A stretch of 64,000 nucleotides of DNA from Scheffersomyces stipitis CBS 6054 (taxonomy: Eukaryota > Ascomycota > Pichiomycetes > Serinales > Debaryomycetaceae): positions 2,170,001-2,234,000 of the forward strand of contig NC_009042.1 of NCBI RefSeq assembly GCF_000209165.1, read 5' to 3'. This document shows positions 9,900 to 20,427 of the stretch, one piece after another. The notes beneath the pieces are model-generated. The model was not told the DNA's origin. It did not search any database and saw only the letters and a list, made by a program, of their open reading frames with translations. Every line of letters begins with the position of its first letter. Position 1 is the stretch's first letter. The position numbers and the translations under genes are program-made.

Positions 9900-11708
9900 A
9901 TGCTTCCACTCGAAGAGAATATCCTTTATTACTCGGTTCTCGTTTTGATTGTCTCTCCAGCAACACTCTTTTGCATTGAAAAATCAAAGATCAAGTCCTT
10001 ATTTAAGAGAAGAATAGAACTAAAGGAGAAAGACTCGTACGAACAACCATATAATGTATATGTTGCTATTTCGTATGTTTTCTTGGTGTGTCTCAACTTG
10101 ACTCTTTGGTTCCATTTGCTTATGAGCTGGAGCGAATATCTTTCTCTTCCAGGTGCATTTAACTATTACACCCTGTTAAAATTTGAAAACTATAGTCTTA
10201 AAATTTCTCCAGAACCTTCAGATATGAGCAGCGAGCACTTTTCCGATTACAAGATGATTTCATATTCGCTTCTTGAAAAAGTTGATGATAAAGTTCCATT
10301 TTCATCCGACGCTGAAACTTGTGATATTTCTTCCGTCAAAGTTGCTAAACCAAACATCATCACCAAACCCGATGAGTTAAAGAAAATCAGAAACATGCTT
10401 AAGAAAATGGCGGAAACAAACTCATACGCTCCGGCAAAGAGTTGTTTCCAAGATCTGCCAAAAGAGTCAGAAGCTGAAATCATGAAGAAATGGTTCAAGT
10501 TCCATGGATCATCAGTGTGGCTAGATCATTATGGAGTGCATTACATGGTCAGCAGAGTTGTATATTCCGAAGATAAAACGATAAGTACCGCCTTCATTCT
10601 GCTTTTGTATGCTCAGGTGTTTGACAAGAATTGGAATGAGTTGGAAAGTTTCACTTTCCCAAATTCGGATTTTGTTTATCCAAATATCTTGCCTATTGAT
10701 GTAGCAACCGATGAAGGAATTGACTTTTACCAAGGCGTGGAAGATCCCAAAATCACCATTAGAACTTTCTTCAATAAGAGTACTCGAAAGCACGATCAGG
10801 AACCGGTCGTAGTCTGTAATGGAATCGCCTTTGACAATAAATTCAAAAGGGCTATTCATCTCTATTTTCCTTTCTCTGATAATAAAACTAGCATGGCTTT
10901 ACTGATTGAAGGAAACAGAGACAGAAGCTCAGAAAAGAATTGGGTACCTTTTTACGATGGTAATGACAAGTACATCAATTTCATTTACACTCTTGCTCCA
11001 CTTCGTATTGTCGAGTGTGAAATCTCATCGGCTATCTGTAAAGAGATTTCTGGTGGAAAGTATGACATGAAGGAGGATTTCACTAATGGTGAGATACGTG
11101 GTGCTACTAACTTGGTTCGGATTCCGCCTGTTTTGATTCCTGAAAAGATCTCCAAATTAAGGAAGTACTGGGTGGGTATAGGAAGATCACGTTCAAGTTG
11201 TAAGAATGTTCAAGAAATCAGTCGGCCACATTTGTTTTTGCTTTCAAGAGCTTCTAATGGCAAAGGGGATTTCACCGTTGATTATATTTCAACAATAATT
11301 GATTGGAATATTAAACCTAAGCTATGGGATCGGGGATCTCATTTCGTAGGCTGTCGTAAAGGAGAAGAGAAGTGCTCTCATTTAAGCAGCTTGTTCGATC
11401 CCACTGCAATTGACTCGTTTGATTTTGACAAGGACTTGTTGACAATGACCTACACTTTGTCTTCAGAGTCCACTGGCATGATATTTGTTAAGGGAATTCT
11501 CGCCCATATCCAGAAGATTCTCGGAGGTGATCCCAGAACGATTTCCAACCATTACAGAAGAAATTCTACATTTTTGAGAAATGAGCTGCAACTCTTGACA
11601 CAATTTGCAATTGCTCGCAAGAACGAGTATTGCAATGGAGTCAAATCCTCGTCTGAACAAGTCGTTTCGTTATTTACACCCAAGATTACCTCTAAGACAA
11701 AATATTAG
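9900..11708 (+). CDS. Beta-1,2-mannosyltransferase, BMT family
   Basis: Golgi glycosyltransferase that caps cell-wall mannan or phosphopeptidomannan with beta-linked mannose; the family is known from Candida albicans and Komagataella and is absent from S. cerevisiae. The 602-residue protein has hydrophobic segments at about 9-26 and 53-75 followed by a lumenal domain, as in type II Golgi enzymes. Segments I associate with the family include WLDHYGVHYMVSRVVYS, GVEDPKITIRTF, GEIRGATNLVRIP and KYWVGIGRSRSSCKNV, plus a LWDRGSHFVGCR block near the C-terminus. The ATG at 9900 is preceded by a TATA box. Which BMT paralogue this is cannot be decided, since S. stipitis-like yeasts carry several. Confidence 0.85.
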   Translation: MLPLEENILYYSVLVLIVSPATLFCIEKSKIKSLFKRRIELKEKDSYEQPYNVYVAISYVFLVCLNLTLWFHLLMSWSEYLSLPGAFNYYTLLKFENYSLKISPEPSDMSSEHFSDYKMISYSLLEKVDDKVPFSSDAETCDISSVKVAKPNIITKPDELKKIRNMLKKMAETNSYAPAKSCFQDLPKESEAEIMKKWFKFHGSSVWLDHYGVHYMVSRVVYSEDKTISTAFILLLYAQVFDKNWNELESFTFPNSDFVYPNILPIDVATDEGIDFYQGVEDPKITIRTFFNKSTRKHDQEPVVVCNGIAFDNKFKRAIHLYFPFSDNKTSMALLIEGNRDRSSEKNWVPFYDGNDKYINFIYTLAPLRIVECEISSAICKEISGGKYDMKEDFTNGEIRGATNLVRIPPVLIPEKISKLRKYWVGIGRSRSSCKNVQEISRPHLFLLSRASNGKGDFTVDYISTIIDWNIKPKLWDRGSHFVGCRKGEEKCSHLSSLFDPTAIDSFDFDKDLLTMTYTLSSESTGMIFVKGILAHIQKILGGDPRTISNHYRRNSTFLRNELQLLTQFAIARKNEYCNGVKSSSEQVVSLFTPKITSKTKY

Positions 11709-12494
11709 AGGTAAATTCTAATACAAGATAGTATTCACAGTAAATCAATTTGTGTAGTTCTAGATTTGCTGGAAGGCCCTCGAGTTTGGCAACGTCAGCA
11801 AAAAGAGTCTAAAATCGTGGTGGTATAGTTTCGTAAAACTAAGTAGATTTATAGGCTTCATGCTACTACTATAATGTGTTTGCACCTAAAGGTCTGCAAA
11901 ATACGGTGCGTAATAATGTACAATAATAATTTATTAATTTACTGCGATAAGTAATATCAGATTAGGTGTCGTGTTCCCATTAAGGTTCGATCTGCATTTT
12001 AGGCTTCATGTTTGTGGGTTAGGCTGATTTTTAATGCAAGATATTACCCATGAATGGATCTAATTAATGAGGGTGTACATAAATAATATTTTACAGTTTT
12101 TTATAATTTCCTCAGGGTCGCATAATACGAAACACTTCTGTTATTACCCCAGGATTGATTATTTGACCGGACAATAAAGACACTCTAGCTTTAGCAAAAC
12201 CAAATAGATGTGAAATAAAAAGAGGTACTTTCAAAATTTTCAGTTCTACAGTTGTGGATATTACGGTGTTCAATTATCAGCACTGATTAGGAATACTTCT
12301 TTTCTTGACAGTAGGAGAAATCTACATGCTCAGGAGCACCTTCTATTCAAAAATCGATGAATGTGAATTAGTTTCTATTAGTATATACAAACCCAATATC
12401 TATGTACATGTATAATATCCGGATAACATTAAATCGTCGTAACGTGTAATTTTAACTTAAAAGGCGAAAAGTCTGTGAACTTTAGACATGCTCT
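11709..12494. other. Intergenic between convergent genes
   Basis: 786 bases between the BMT stop and the RMD9 stop. Long for a 3'-3' gap in yeast, but AT-rich without a recognisable RNA gene, repeat or open frame. Confidence 0.45.
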
Positions 12495-14384
12495 CTATAC
12501 TCTAGGTTTAGAATTTCTAGCGGTGATGATAAGATCTCTGGTAGCGTCTGCATAGTTGACGTTTTCTTTCAAGTTTCTGAACAAAGGCACGTCCACCTTG
12601 ACAGCTGGCTCAAAGTTCTTCTCGAGCGTAATACGAGCAATCGACTCAAGATAGGCGGGCCTCTTGGTCCAATTGCCGACGAACTTGATACAAGCTCTAG
12701 CATCTTGCATGTAGTTCTTGTAGGTGTTAAGAACAGAATAGTACAAGTCTGTTCTCTTGTCCGGGACAATCGAATAGATGGTAGCATCACGAAGAGCAGA
12801 CCAATCGGCGTTAGGAATATAGAAGTACTTGGAGTTGTCTAAACATTTCAAGTTTTCATTCCATCTGGCCAAAATCTCTTCGTTGGTGTAGTCAGCGTAC
12901 TGGCCAGTTTTCTTTAAGCAGATACGGTGGGATACTGGTGTACGTTCCACTTCGTAGATTTCGTAGTTCTGCATCAACTGGTCTAACACTTCCTTCAGCT
13001 TCCACGAGTAATGGGTGATGATGGTGTTTAAGAAGGTTTCATCAAGTGGCTTTGTCTGTGCGTAGAAGGTGATAAGATCACGCAACATGGCAAACGACTC
13101 TTCGTTCAACTCCGGGTAAGCCTGGAAGAAGAGCTCAAAGAACTTATTGTTCAAAAGCGAGTAACGAGAATTCAATTGCTGGCGAGTCTTCATGTAGTAG
13201 GCTACAGAATTCTTCCAGAAATAAATGGCTTCTTCCAAAGAGTCTCCTGCCTGGTATGCGTTATCCAAGAGAGATGTTACATAAGGAACCTTCAAGAGCA
13301 CCTTGTAGGGCAATTCGTCCTCAATCACTTTGTCAAAAAAGTGTTTGGCAATGGCGATTTCCTTACAGTCTCCGATGAAAGACAAGTGCAAGTCACTCAA
13401 TGAGGCCAATTTCAAGCCTGTAGGCTTCTGGTCGTACTTCTCGAGCAATCGTTCCAAAAAGTCGAGAGCACGCGAGTAGTCACCAGCGTGAATAGCAATC
13501 TTTCCCATGGCCGTTACCAATGTATGGTGGGGGAACTGTTCTTTCTTTGTGTTCAACTCGTATATGTGTAAGATTTCCTCATAAGTGAATCTCTTAAGTT
13601 CAAATGCACGAGGTAACACTGTAGCCAAGACAAGCGGACGGAGGTAGACACTGCCGGTTTCAGCATCATTGACTCCGTTCTCCCACAAGTTCAAAGCCTC
13701 GGTGTTAAACTTGAACTGGAACATAGAGTAGAGCAAATACTGAAGAACCTTGTCAGTAAAACAGTATTTGAATTCACCAGCTTCCACGAGTTGGGCAAAG
13801 TTCAAGACTGAGCCCCTCAACACAACCTCATCCGTATAACTGGTGGCATTGTATTCATCTTTGTCTCTGTTACGCTTTTCGGCCAAACGGTTGGTTCTCA
13901 GTGAGAAAATTGCGCTGTGCAAAAGCAACGAGTACTGATGAAGAAGATCTACATTTAGCGAACGACGCAATTTGGCATCTTCGAGCATGTGGCTCAACGA
14001 CTGTAAAACCGAGTAGAACGCCCGAGCCTCTTGCCTATTCAAAGCTCGGAGTTTCTGGTTGCCTGTTACAAGTAATTCTTTGAAATGGTTAAGTTTAACT
14101 TTAGTCTCATGATCTGGAGCTGTGAAGGAAGAATGCAGACGAAGAAACTCATCTTGATAGACTTTCCGGGCCGAAAGATCCACAGCAGCTGAGGACTGAT
14201 GACGGGTAAACTGCGTGTTATTCGTAGAGTTGTTCACCCCAAAATTATTGTTATTTGTAGTGGTATTGTTGCTGGTTGAAGTGTTAAGAGGCGAGGAAGC
14301 CGGCACCGAGATAGGAATCCTCACTTTCGTGAGAAGCGAGGATCTGAACGAGCCCTGGGCATTGGACGAAACTAATCTGAACAT
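12495..14384 (-). CDS. RMD9: Mitochondrial mRNA-stabilising protein Rmd9
   Basis: Rmd9 is a PPR-like protein at the mitochondrial inner membrane that protects and delivers mitochondrially encoded mRNAs to the ribosome. The 629-residue protein starts MFRLVSSNAQGSFRSSLLTK, a basic Ser-rich targeting presequence, followed by an Asn/Thr-rich linker (about 38-60). The rest is an all-helical repeat array (YNATSYTDEVVLRGSVLNFA, EFPHHTLVTAMGKIAIHAG-type blocks, TRQQLNSRYSLLNNKFFELF) ending in TRDLIITARNSKPRV; total length is close to the 646 residues of the S. cerevisiae protein. The open frame continues 10 codons upstream to a TTG, so I use the ATG at 14384. S. cerevisiae has two copies (RMD9 and YBR238C); here there is probably one pre-duplication gene. 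Confidence 0.88.
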   Translation of the reverse strand: MFRLVSSNAQGSFRSSLLTKVRIPISVPASSPLNTSTSNNTTTNNNNFGVNNSTNNTQFTRHQSSAAVDLSARKVYQDEFLRLHSSFTAPDHETKVKLNHFKELLVTGNQKLRALNRQEARAFYSVLQSLSHMLEDAKLRRSLNVDLLHQYSLLLHSAIFSLRTNRLAEKRNRDKDEYNATSYTDEVVLRGSVLNFAQLVEAGEFKYCFTDKVLQYLLYSMFQFKFNTEALNLWENGVNDAETGSVYLRPLVLATVLPRAFELKRFTYEEILHIYELNTKKEQFPHHTLVTAMGKIAIHAGDYSRALDFLERLLEKYDQKPTGLKLASLSDLHLSFIGDCKEIAIAKHFFDKVIEDELPYKVLLKVPYVTSLLDNAYQAGDSLEEAIYFWKNSVAYYMKTRQQLNSRYSLLNNKFFELFFQAYPELNEESFAMLRDLITFYAQTKPLDETFLNTIITHYSWKLKEVLDQLMQNYEIYEVERTPVSHRICLKKTGQYADYTNEEILARWNENLKCLDNSKYFYIPNADWSALRDATIYSIVPDKRTDLYYSVLNTYKNYMQDARACIKFVGNWTKRPAYLESIARITLEKNFEPAVKVDVPLFRNLKENVNYADATRDLIITARNSKPRV

Positions 14385-14608
14385 CGCGGATATTGGCGAT
14401 ATGAAGCTCGACAAGTGTTACAGTTAACTCAGAGTTCAATACAATAAAAGTGAGCTGAAGAGAGGAAAGGAGGCAAACAAAAGTTCAAACGTAGAGAAAT
14501 TTGAAATTTTCAGATATCTGCACATATTGCGCTTGCCGTTATATAGTGAAAATTTTTCGAAATCACCTGACAGGTCATGGAGCTAAATATGGGACTTAAG
14601 GAGAGGTA

Positions 14609-14640
14609 GGGATAAGGGATAAGGGATAAGCGATAGGGGT
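14609..14640. repeat. Short tandem repeat, unit GATAAGG
   Basis: Three near-identical copies of the 7-base unit plus degenerate flanks, 225 bases upstream of the RMD9 ATG on the other strand. Confidence 0.7.
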
Positions 14641-14904
14641 TAGACTATCAGTGGGATTGTCAGACATTATACGAGGCTAAGAGAGTTGGGTACGAGACGG
14701 TTTAGGGTTTTTGGTGGTGCAATTTGGAGTCTGGGAAAGAGGGAGATGCTAAAGATATGAGACTGCGTGTAAGACATCACGAGATTGCAATGAGGCTGGG
14801 GCAGCTTCAATGTAGATATGGGATTGCAAGAATAAGATCTTAGATGATAGCGGTAGATGTTAGTGGTAGAAAGATTGAGATTTCCAGTTGGGGCAATAGC
14901 TATT

Positions 14905-14934
14905 GAGACTGAGACTGAGACTGAGATTGAGATT
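14905..14934. repeat. Hexanucleotide repeat GAGACT/GAGATT, five units
   Basis: Three GAGACT units followed by two GAGATT units. It creates a spurious minus-strand frame rich in alternating Ser/Ile/Val. Confidence 0.8.
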
Positions 14935-16365
14935 TTATGTTTCAAATCTCAGATCAATTGCCCTTTTCTCTTCAATTGTTGTTTTCCTTTCCATCGGTAG
15001 TGATAAGCGCAATTTTGCGGCAATTGCCTGATTTCTTTCTATAACGTCACCGAACTCGCAAATTCCGTGCTGGGTAGACAGATGGATCTCATTTGATCAG
15101 ATCTAGATTGAATAGACCTCGGTAGAGAACTAGACCGCCATCAGATCCGTAGTTAGCCCATTTGTCCTTGACTCCGTTTTCGGGTTCAAGAGAAAGGACA
15201 GTTTCCAAATGTTGGTCTATGCTGGATATACGACCATTGCATTGCAAGTATAATTCGTGTGTAACGTTGGGACTCTGAGGTAGTCCCATTTTGCACCCAC
15301 AATTTGGACATTGATGCTTGGAAATTTGCAAAATTTGGAAAAATTATTCAAAACAATATTGGATCAAGATATTGGTGCAATATAGCAACTACTCTGTTAT
15401 CATCGTATTTAAATGCTTTACCACTATGGATGCATAGTTATTCCATTGTAACCCAACCAATGTCTCTATAGGCTCAACTTGTGAATCGTTGTGTATTTTG
15501 TGTCACTTGATCCTTGATCTTCGAAAAAGAAACCGTGAATACAATTTCAGCACGCAAGACTTGGAAATCATGACAATCTCTAGAATTGTTTTCTATCTGG
15601 TTACGTATTTGGTTACGCATTCACTGTCTATTTTTGTTGTATTCCATAATTCCTTAAATTTTCCAGATACATGAAGCGCTCGTGGATTTTCCATTATTAT
15701 TATGCATGGAACAATTTAACCTTTAGAGCTACATACTACAGCCATGAAGAACGCAAATCCATAAAGTCTATAGCCTCAAATTCTCGAGCTAAGTATTCAT
15801 GAATTTCATAAAGTTCACTCGAACTCGTGAATCTCGTATTAGCCACAAAAACTCTTGAACTGCTTTTAGCATTCGGCATTCGGACTTCTCCTCTTCATTC
15901 CTCTTCATCAATTTTCCACCTGCATAGTCCACCTAATAAAGATAAGAAGAATTGGATGAATTGGACTAATTTACGAAATCCAACATACTTTGCTCTTAGA
16001 CTTCTGATTCAAATACCATTCTTCATTTTCTTCTTCTGAAAGTACCGAAATAGTTCTGAAGAAGAATACTATTGAAAGACCCAATTCATTTTACGGTGTC
16101 AGATCATTTCACAAAACACGTTTTAATTTTTCCTGAAATCAATCTCAACAGTTCATTTGAACTTGAATTGTACAGACTTGTCCCAGCACTGCATTTTCGT
16201 TTGATATTTCAACTGTTAGTATATGTTGTACGAATACTTCCTACCAGAGTATTGCTACTTCTAAATAATTCCATAAAAATCATTTCATTAACTTCTGAAT
16301 TCAATTCGATTCGCATTGAAGTCGGAATATCATCATCAATACCTCTGCACAGATAACCATCTAAT

Positions 16366-19300
16366 ATGTCTACTGGAATATCGTCAGCGACACCGAGAGG
16401 TGCTCGCTCCGGAACTTTAGAACTTCTAGAATCGTCCAAAAAGTTGTCCAAACAAAGTAGGTTGAATCATGGCAAGAAAAAGAAGAAGCAGAGCATCGAT
16501 AACTTGTCCAAATTGGGTACTTTCGAAGGGGTTTTTCTTCCAACTTCACTTAACGTTCTCTCCATCTTGATGTTCTTGAGATTTGGCTTCATTATCGGCC
16601 AGATGGGGATTTTAGGAACGTTCTTTTTGCTTATTCTCTCGTATTCCATCGATATCTTGACCACTATGTCTATTAGTGCTATTTCAACCAATGGTACAGT
16701 TAAAGGTGGTGGGGCCTACTATATGATATCGCGTTCCCTAGGTCCAGAATTCGGTGGTGCCATCGGCATAATCTTCTTCATTGGCCAGATCTTGAACTCG
16801 TCGTTGAATGTTGTTGGTTTTATCGAACCTTTGCTAGTTAACTTTGGAGAACTGGAAGGAGTTCTCGCTAAAGTTTTGCCGGTAGGATATTTCTGGCAAT
16901 TGCTATACTCCACTGTGTTGTTACTTATTTGTACTGGTGTAGCTGTAATCGGGTCGCTGTTGGTCTCAAAGACAGCTTTTCTCCTTTTCGTCATTCTCAC
17001 CTTGAGTACGCTTTCAATTCCGCTATCTTCTTTGGTTGTGAAACCGTTTTACCCTTTGCCTCCTCCTTTTGATGATTTGAGATACACGGGTTTGTCATGG
17101 GCTACTTTTACAGAAAATTTATTGCCTCAATTCACTTCTGGAGCAGCAGGATCGGTGCTACCCAAAGGAGAGCCCGAGACCTTCAGAAACTTGTTTGGTA
17201 TCTTTTTCCCTGCTACAGCTGGTATTTTCGCCGGAGCCTCAATGTCAGGAGAGTTGAAGAAACCATCCAAATCGATTCCAGAAGGAACCTTAAAGGGATT
17301 GTTGGTGACGTTCATTCTCTACTCGCTAGTAATCATCTCTATGGGATGTTCTATTCCAAGAGAAATCCTTCATGCCGACATCAAGGTGATTCAGACAGTT
17401 AACTTACTGGGAATCGTCATTATCATGGGTGAATTTTCAACGTCTTTGTTTTCTGTCATCATGGGTATTGTAGGAGCTGCATCGATGCTTAATGCTATTG
17501 CTGACGATAGAATTATTCCTGGATTGGGCATTTTCACTACCATGAAAAAGTCAGCAAAGGATCAAGATAAGGCTAAGGTTCTAGCTGTTATTGCTACCTG
17601 GTTCATTGCCCAAATCTTCTTGTTTGCTGACATCAACCAGATTGCCACGTTCATCACAATGGCATTCTTGATGACCTTCATTGTAACCAATGTAGCCTGT
17701 TTCTTGCTCAGAGTCGGTTCTGCTCCAAATTTTAGACCCTCTTTCAAATACTTCAGTTCTCGTACGGCTTTCACCGGGGCACTAGCTTGTTTCTATGCAA
17801 TGTTCATTGTAGATGGGTTGTCTGCTACTTTGATCATTTTCTGTTTAATGTTCCTCATTTTAATGATCCACTATCTGACCCCACCGCTGAAATTTGGTGA
17901 TATCTCTCAGTTATTGATCTACCACCAAGTCAGAAAGTATTTGTTGAGATTGAAGTTGCAGATGAACGTAAAATACTGGCGCCCGCAAATCTTGATATTA
18001 GTGGATGACCCCAGATCTTCATGGAACTTAATTGGCTTCTGTAACCATTTGAAGAAAGGTGGATTGTATATTCTTGGACATGTTGTTCTTATGAATGACG
18101 ATACTCTGGTAGGCTCCAACAATGCCGCCAATAGCGAGGTCTTCACACCCACAACATACAAGGAAGTCCAGAAACAGAAGCAGGCGTGGATCAAGTTGCG
18201 TGATATGCTTAAGATCAAAGCTTTTGTCCAGATAGCCTTGGGTCCCACTCTTCCATGGGGTGTCAGAAACGTTTACTTGGGATCTGGTTTGGGAGGAATG
18301 AGACCTAACATTACCGTATTGGGATTCTATGATTTCAAGAAACATGGAGTGACTTTGCCGGTGGTGCCTTCATTTGAAAGCAAGTCCAGCTTGGCAGAGT
18401 TGCCTACTGATGAATGCCGTAAAGAAAGAAAAGTTTCCATAAGCCAATGGGTCCAGATTGTAGAAGACTTGATAGTTCTTCAAGCAACTGTCGCTGTAGC
18501 AGCCAATTTTGGGGATCTAGATTTACCTAAAACAGACGAATCACATCATCATTTCTGGGCTAAACCGAAGGTCACTGGCTCTACTAAGAAGTACATCGAC
18601 TTATATCCTATCCAGATGTCTTCCATTAACATTTTGGAAGACGGTCAGTCTGTACTTTCTACCAATTTCGATACCTATACCTTGATTTTACAATTGGGTG
18701 CTATTCTTTCGACTGTTACAGAATGGAAATTCAGTTCTCATATTCTCAGAGTTATAGCTTTTGTTGAGAACATGAACGAGGTTGAAGAGGAAAGAGGAAG
18801 ATTGGTAGAGCTTTTGTCGAATTTGAGAATAGATGCAGAGATAAAGATCGTGAGTCTCGATGACGGTTCATTGAATTCTTACAACTTCATTATCAAGGGC
18901 TACAGCAGAACGATTCATAATAAGCTTGAATTCGACAAGGTCGATAAATCCTTGAAAGACGAGCAATGGTGGAAGAACTTGGTTAATGCTAGAAATACAC
19001 TCAAAGATTTGGAAAAACAGAAATTGCAGAGAAGACAACAAAAGTCTCAGTTAGCTAGAAACATCAATAGCTCATCGAAGTTATCTATAGCTGGGCAGGA
19101 CAAGAAGTTCACCCCATTGAACTTCAGCGTGAGTTCCACCAGTCCTATAACCAAAGGAAATTTCAAGAACAACAGACGTTATACTCTTTCGAACTTACAG
19201 GAGCAAGGTGTTTCTTTGTCGCTCAATATGAATACCCAACTTGGACAAAGGTTCTTTGACTATGATGAGGCCATTGACAGTAGTGATAGTAGTGACAGTG

Positions 19301-20331
19301 AAAAGGAAAGTGATATCAACGAAAGCTCCAGTCTGGTTCAACAGTCGTATGGCAGCGTGGACGAGGAAGCACCATCACCCATGGCTAAGTCTACTTCGAG
19401 AGTGGATGAAACCAAAGAAGTCAAGCCCTTTAAAAATTTTCTTAAGCTTAAGGAAGATGCACTTGCTGACTCTTCAGGTTACAGATCTTCAGATCAGTTA
19501 TCGATAAGATCAAGTGTTTCCAACTTAAGACCCAACTTCCTGTCAGTGAAGATCCCACAAGCACAGATCAACGATGACGAAAACGACGAAGACGACGACA
19601 CTAGGCCCACCATTCGATTTGTGGATGATGATGACGAAGAAGAAGAGGATGGAGACAACGAAGAAGATGATCAAGAAATTGATCCCAAAACTAAAATTCT
19701 GCAAAAGACTCCTAAAAGCAAAGAATCTGTTTTTGAAAGAAAGTCGTCCGAAAAGGAAAAGGACTATTTCAACTTTAAGAATCCAGTGAAGAGTGCAAGC
19801 TCTAAGAAATCTACAGAAAAGCTCTTGAAGTCACCTTCCATCATAACTAACAACGATGAGATCATCCAGCAAATGAGAACTCCTCAGTTTTTGGCTGCTG
19901 AAGATAGCGAAGAAGAAATTGAAGAAATCGCTATCAGTAGCAATGCCTTGAAACCAGATTACAGTTTGTCTAAACCATCTTCTGGACCTGTCAATTCCAG
20001 AAACCAATTCTATAAGAAGAAATCCAGAATGGCAGATCACGATGATAAGTCGATTACACAGAAACAATTGCAAGAAGAATTGAAACACTTGAGTTTCAAT
20101 GATATTCCTGCAAAGGGCCAACACTTGATCTTAAATGAATTGATGAAGCTGATTTCGTCAAAGGACAAGACAGATGTTATTTTCTCCACTTTGCCAGCAC
20201 CTTCTCTTGGAACACATCTTGATGACAATGGTTCATTTGAGTATACCAATAATTTGGCTGTGTGGTTGGATGACCTTCCTCCTATCTTGTTGCTCAATTC
20301 GCAGACAGTGACTGTGACTACTGCATTGTAA
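16366..20331 (+). CDS. VHC1: Vacuolar cation-chloride cotransporter Vhc1
   Basis: SLC12-type K-Cl cotransporter of the vacuolar membrane. The 1,321-residue protein has a basic N-terminus, about 12 membrane segments between residues 55 and 515 (for example [16 protein letters not shown], the [18 protein letters not shown] loop, [26 protein letters not shown], typical of CCCs), then a long cytosolic domain with [13 protein letters not shown] and the [19 protein letters not shown] segment. The C-terminus [17 protein letters not shown] matches the family end. It is about 200 residues longer than S. cerevisiae Vhc1; the extra length is a disordered acidic insert (roughly 960-1200, with Asp/Glu runs). 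ATG at 16366 is the first in frame. Convergent with the BEM4-like gene. Confidence 0.92.
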   Translation: MSTGISSATPRGARSGTLELLESSKKLSKQSRLNHGKKKKKQSIDNLSKLGTFEGVFLPTSLNVLSILMFLRFGFIIGQMGILGTFFLLILSYSIDILTTMSISAISTNGTVKGGGAYYMISRSLGPEFGGAIGIIFFIGQILNSSLNVVGFIEPLLVNFGELEGVLAKVLPVGYFWQLLYSTVLLLICTGVAVIGSLLVSKTAFLLFVILTLSTLSIPLSSLVVKPFYPLPPPFDDLRYTGLSWATFTENLLPQFTSGAAGSVLPKGEPETFRNLFGIFFPATAGIFAGASMSGELKKPSKSIPEGTLKGLLVTFILYSLVIISMGCSIPREILHADIKVIQTVNLLGIVIIMGEFSTSLFSVIMGIVGAASMLNAIADDRIIPGLGIFTTMKKSAKDQDKAKVLAVIATWFIAQIFLFADINQIATFITMAFLMTFIVTNVACFLLRVGSAPNFRPSFKYFSSRTAFTGALACFYAMFIVDGLSATLIIFCLMFLILMIHYLTPPLKFGDISQLLIYHQVRKYLLRLKLQMNVKYWRPQILILVDDPRSSWNLIGFCNHLKKGGLYILGHVVLMNDDTLVGSNNAANSEVFTPTTYKEVQKQKQAWIKLRDMLKIKAFVQIALGPTLPWGVRNVYLGSGLGGMRPNITVLGFYDFKKHGVTLPVVPSFESKSSLAELPTDECRKERKVSISQWVQIVEDLIVLQATVAVAANFGDLDLPKTDESHHHFWAKPKVTGSTKKYIDLYPIQMSSINILEDGQSVLSTNFDTYTLILQLGAILSTVTEWKFSSHILRVIAFVENMNEVEEERGRLVELLSNLRIDAEIKIVSLDDGSLNSYNFIIKGYSRTIHNKLEFDKVDKSLKDEQWWKNLVNARNTLKDLEKQKLQRRQQKSQLARNINSSSKLSIAGQDKKFTPLNFSVSSTSPITKGNFKNNRRYTLSNLQEQGVSLSLNMNTQLGQRFFDYDEAIDSSDSSDSEKESDINESSSLVQQSYGSVDEEAPSPMAKSTSRVDETKEVKPFKNFLKLKEDALADSSGYRSSDQLSIRSSVSNLRPNFLSVKIPQAQINDDENDEDDDTRPTIRFVDDDDEEEEDGDNEEDDQEIDPKTKILQKTPKSKESVFERKSSEKEKDYFNFKNPVKSASSKKSTEKLLKSPSIITNNDEIIQQMRTPQFLAAEDSEEEIEEIAISSNALKPDYSLSKPSSGPVNSRNQFYKKKSRMADHDDKSITQKQLQEELKHLSFNDIPAKGQHLILNELMKLISSKDKTDVIFSTLPAPSLGTHLDDNGSFEYTNNLAVWLDDLPPILLLNSQTVTVTTAL

Positions 20332-20427
20332 TCGATTTTGGCTATTAATATTATTTATTCATTATTTGCATCCATACTAATACCATATCAGAAATTGAAC
20401 TATGATATGTAGAGTTATGTAGAATAT

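Larger units (their letters stand above)
14385..16365. other. Divergent intergenic region RMD9/VHC1, 2 kb
   Basis: Holds two short tandem repeats (annotated separately) and a pyrimidine-rich stretch before VHC1 (15,880-16,050). A minus-strand frame at 15089-15331 with a CPNC-x-C motif lacks an ATG at its start and is not called. No RNA gene recognised. Confidence 0.5.

Noticed and set aside
15089..15331. Minus-strand frame with CPNCGCKMG and LQCNG, a zinc-ribbon-like look
   Set aside because: The frame begins at TTG, only three to four cysteines are present, no upstream exon or splice site is evident, and I recognise no family. It could be a gene relic, so worth a database search, but not supportable as a gene.
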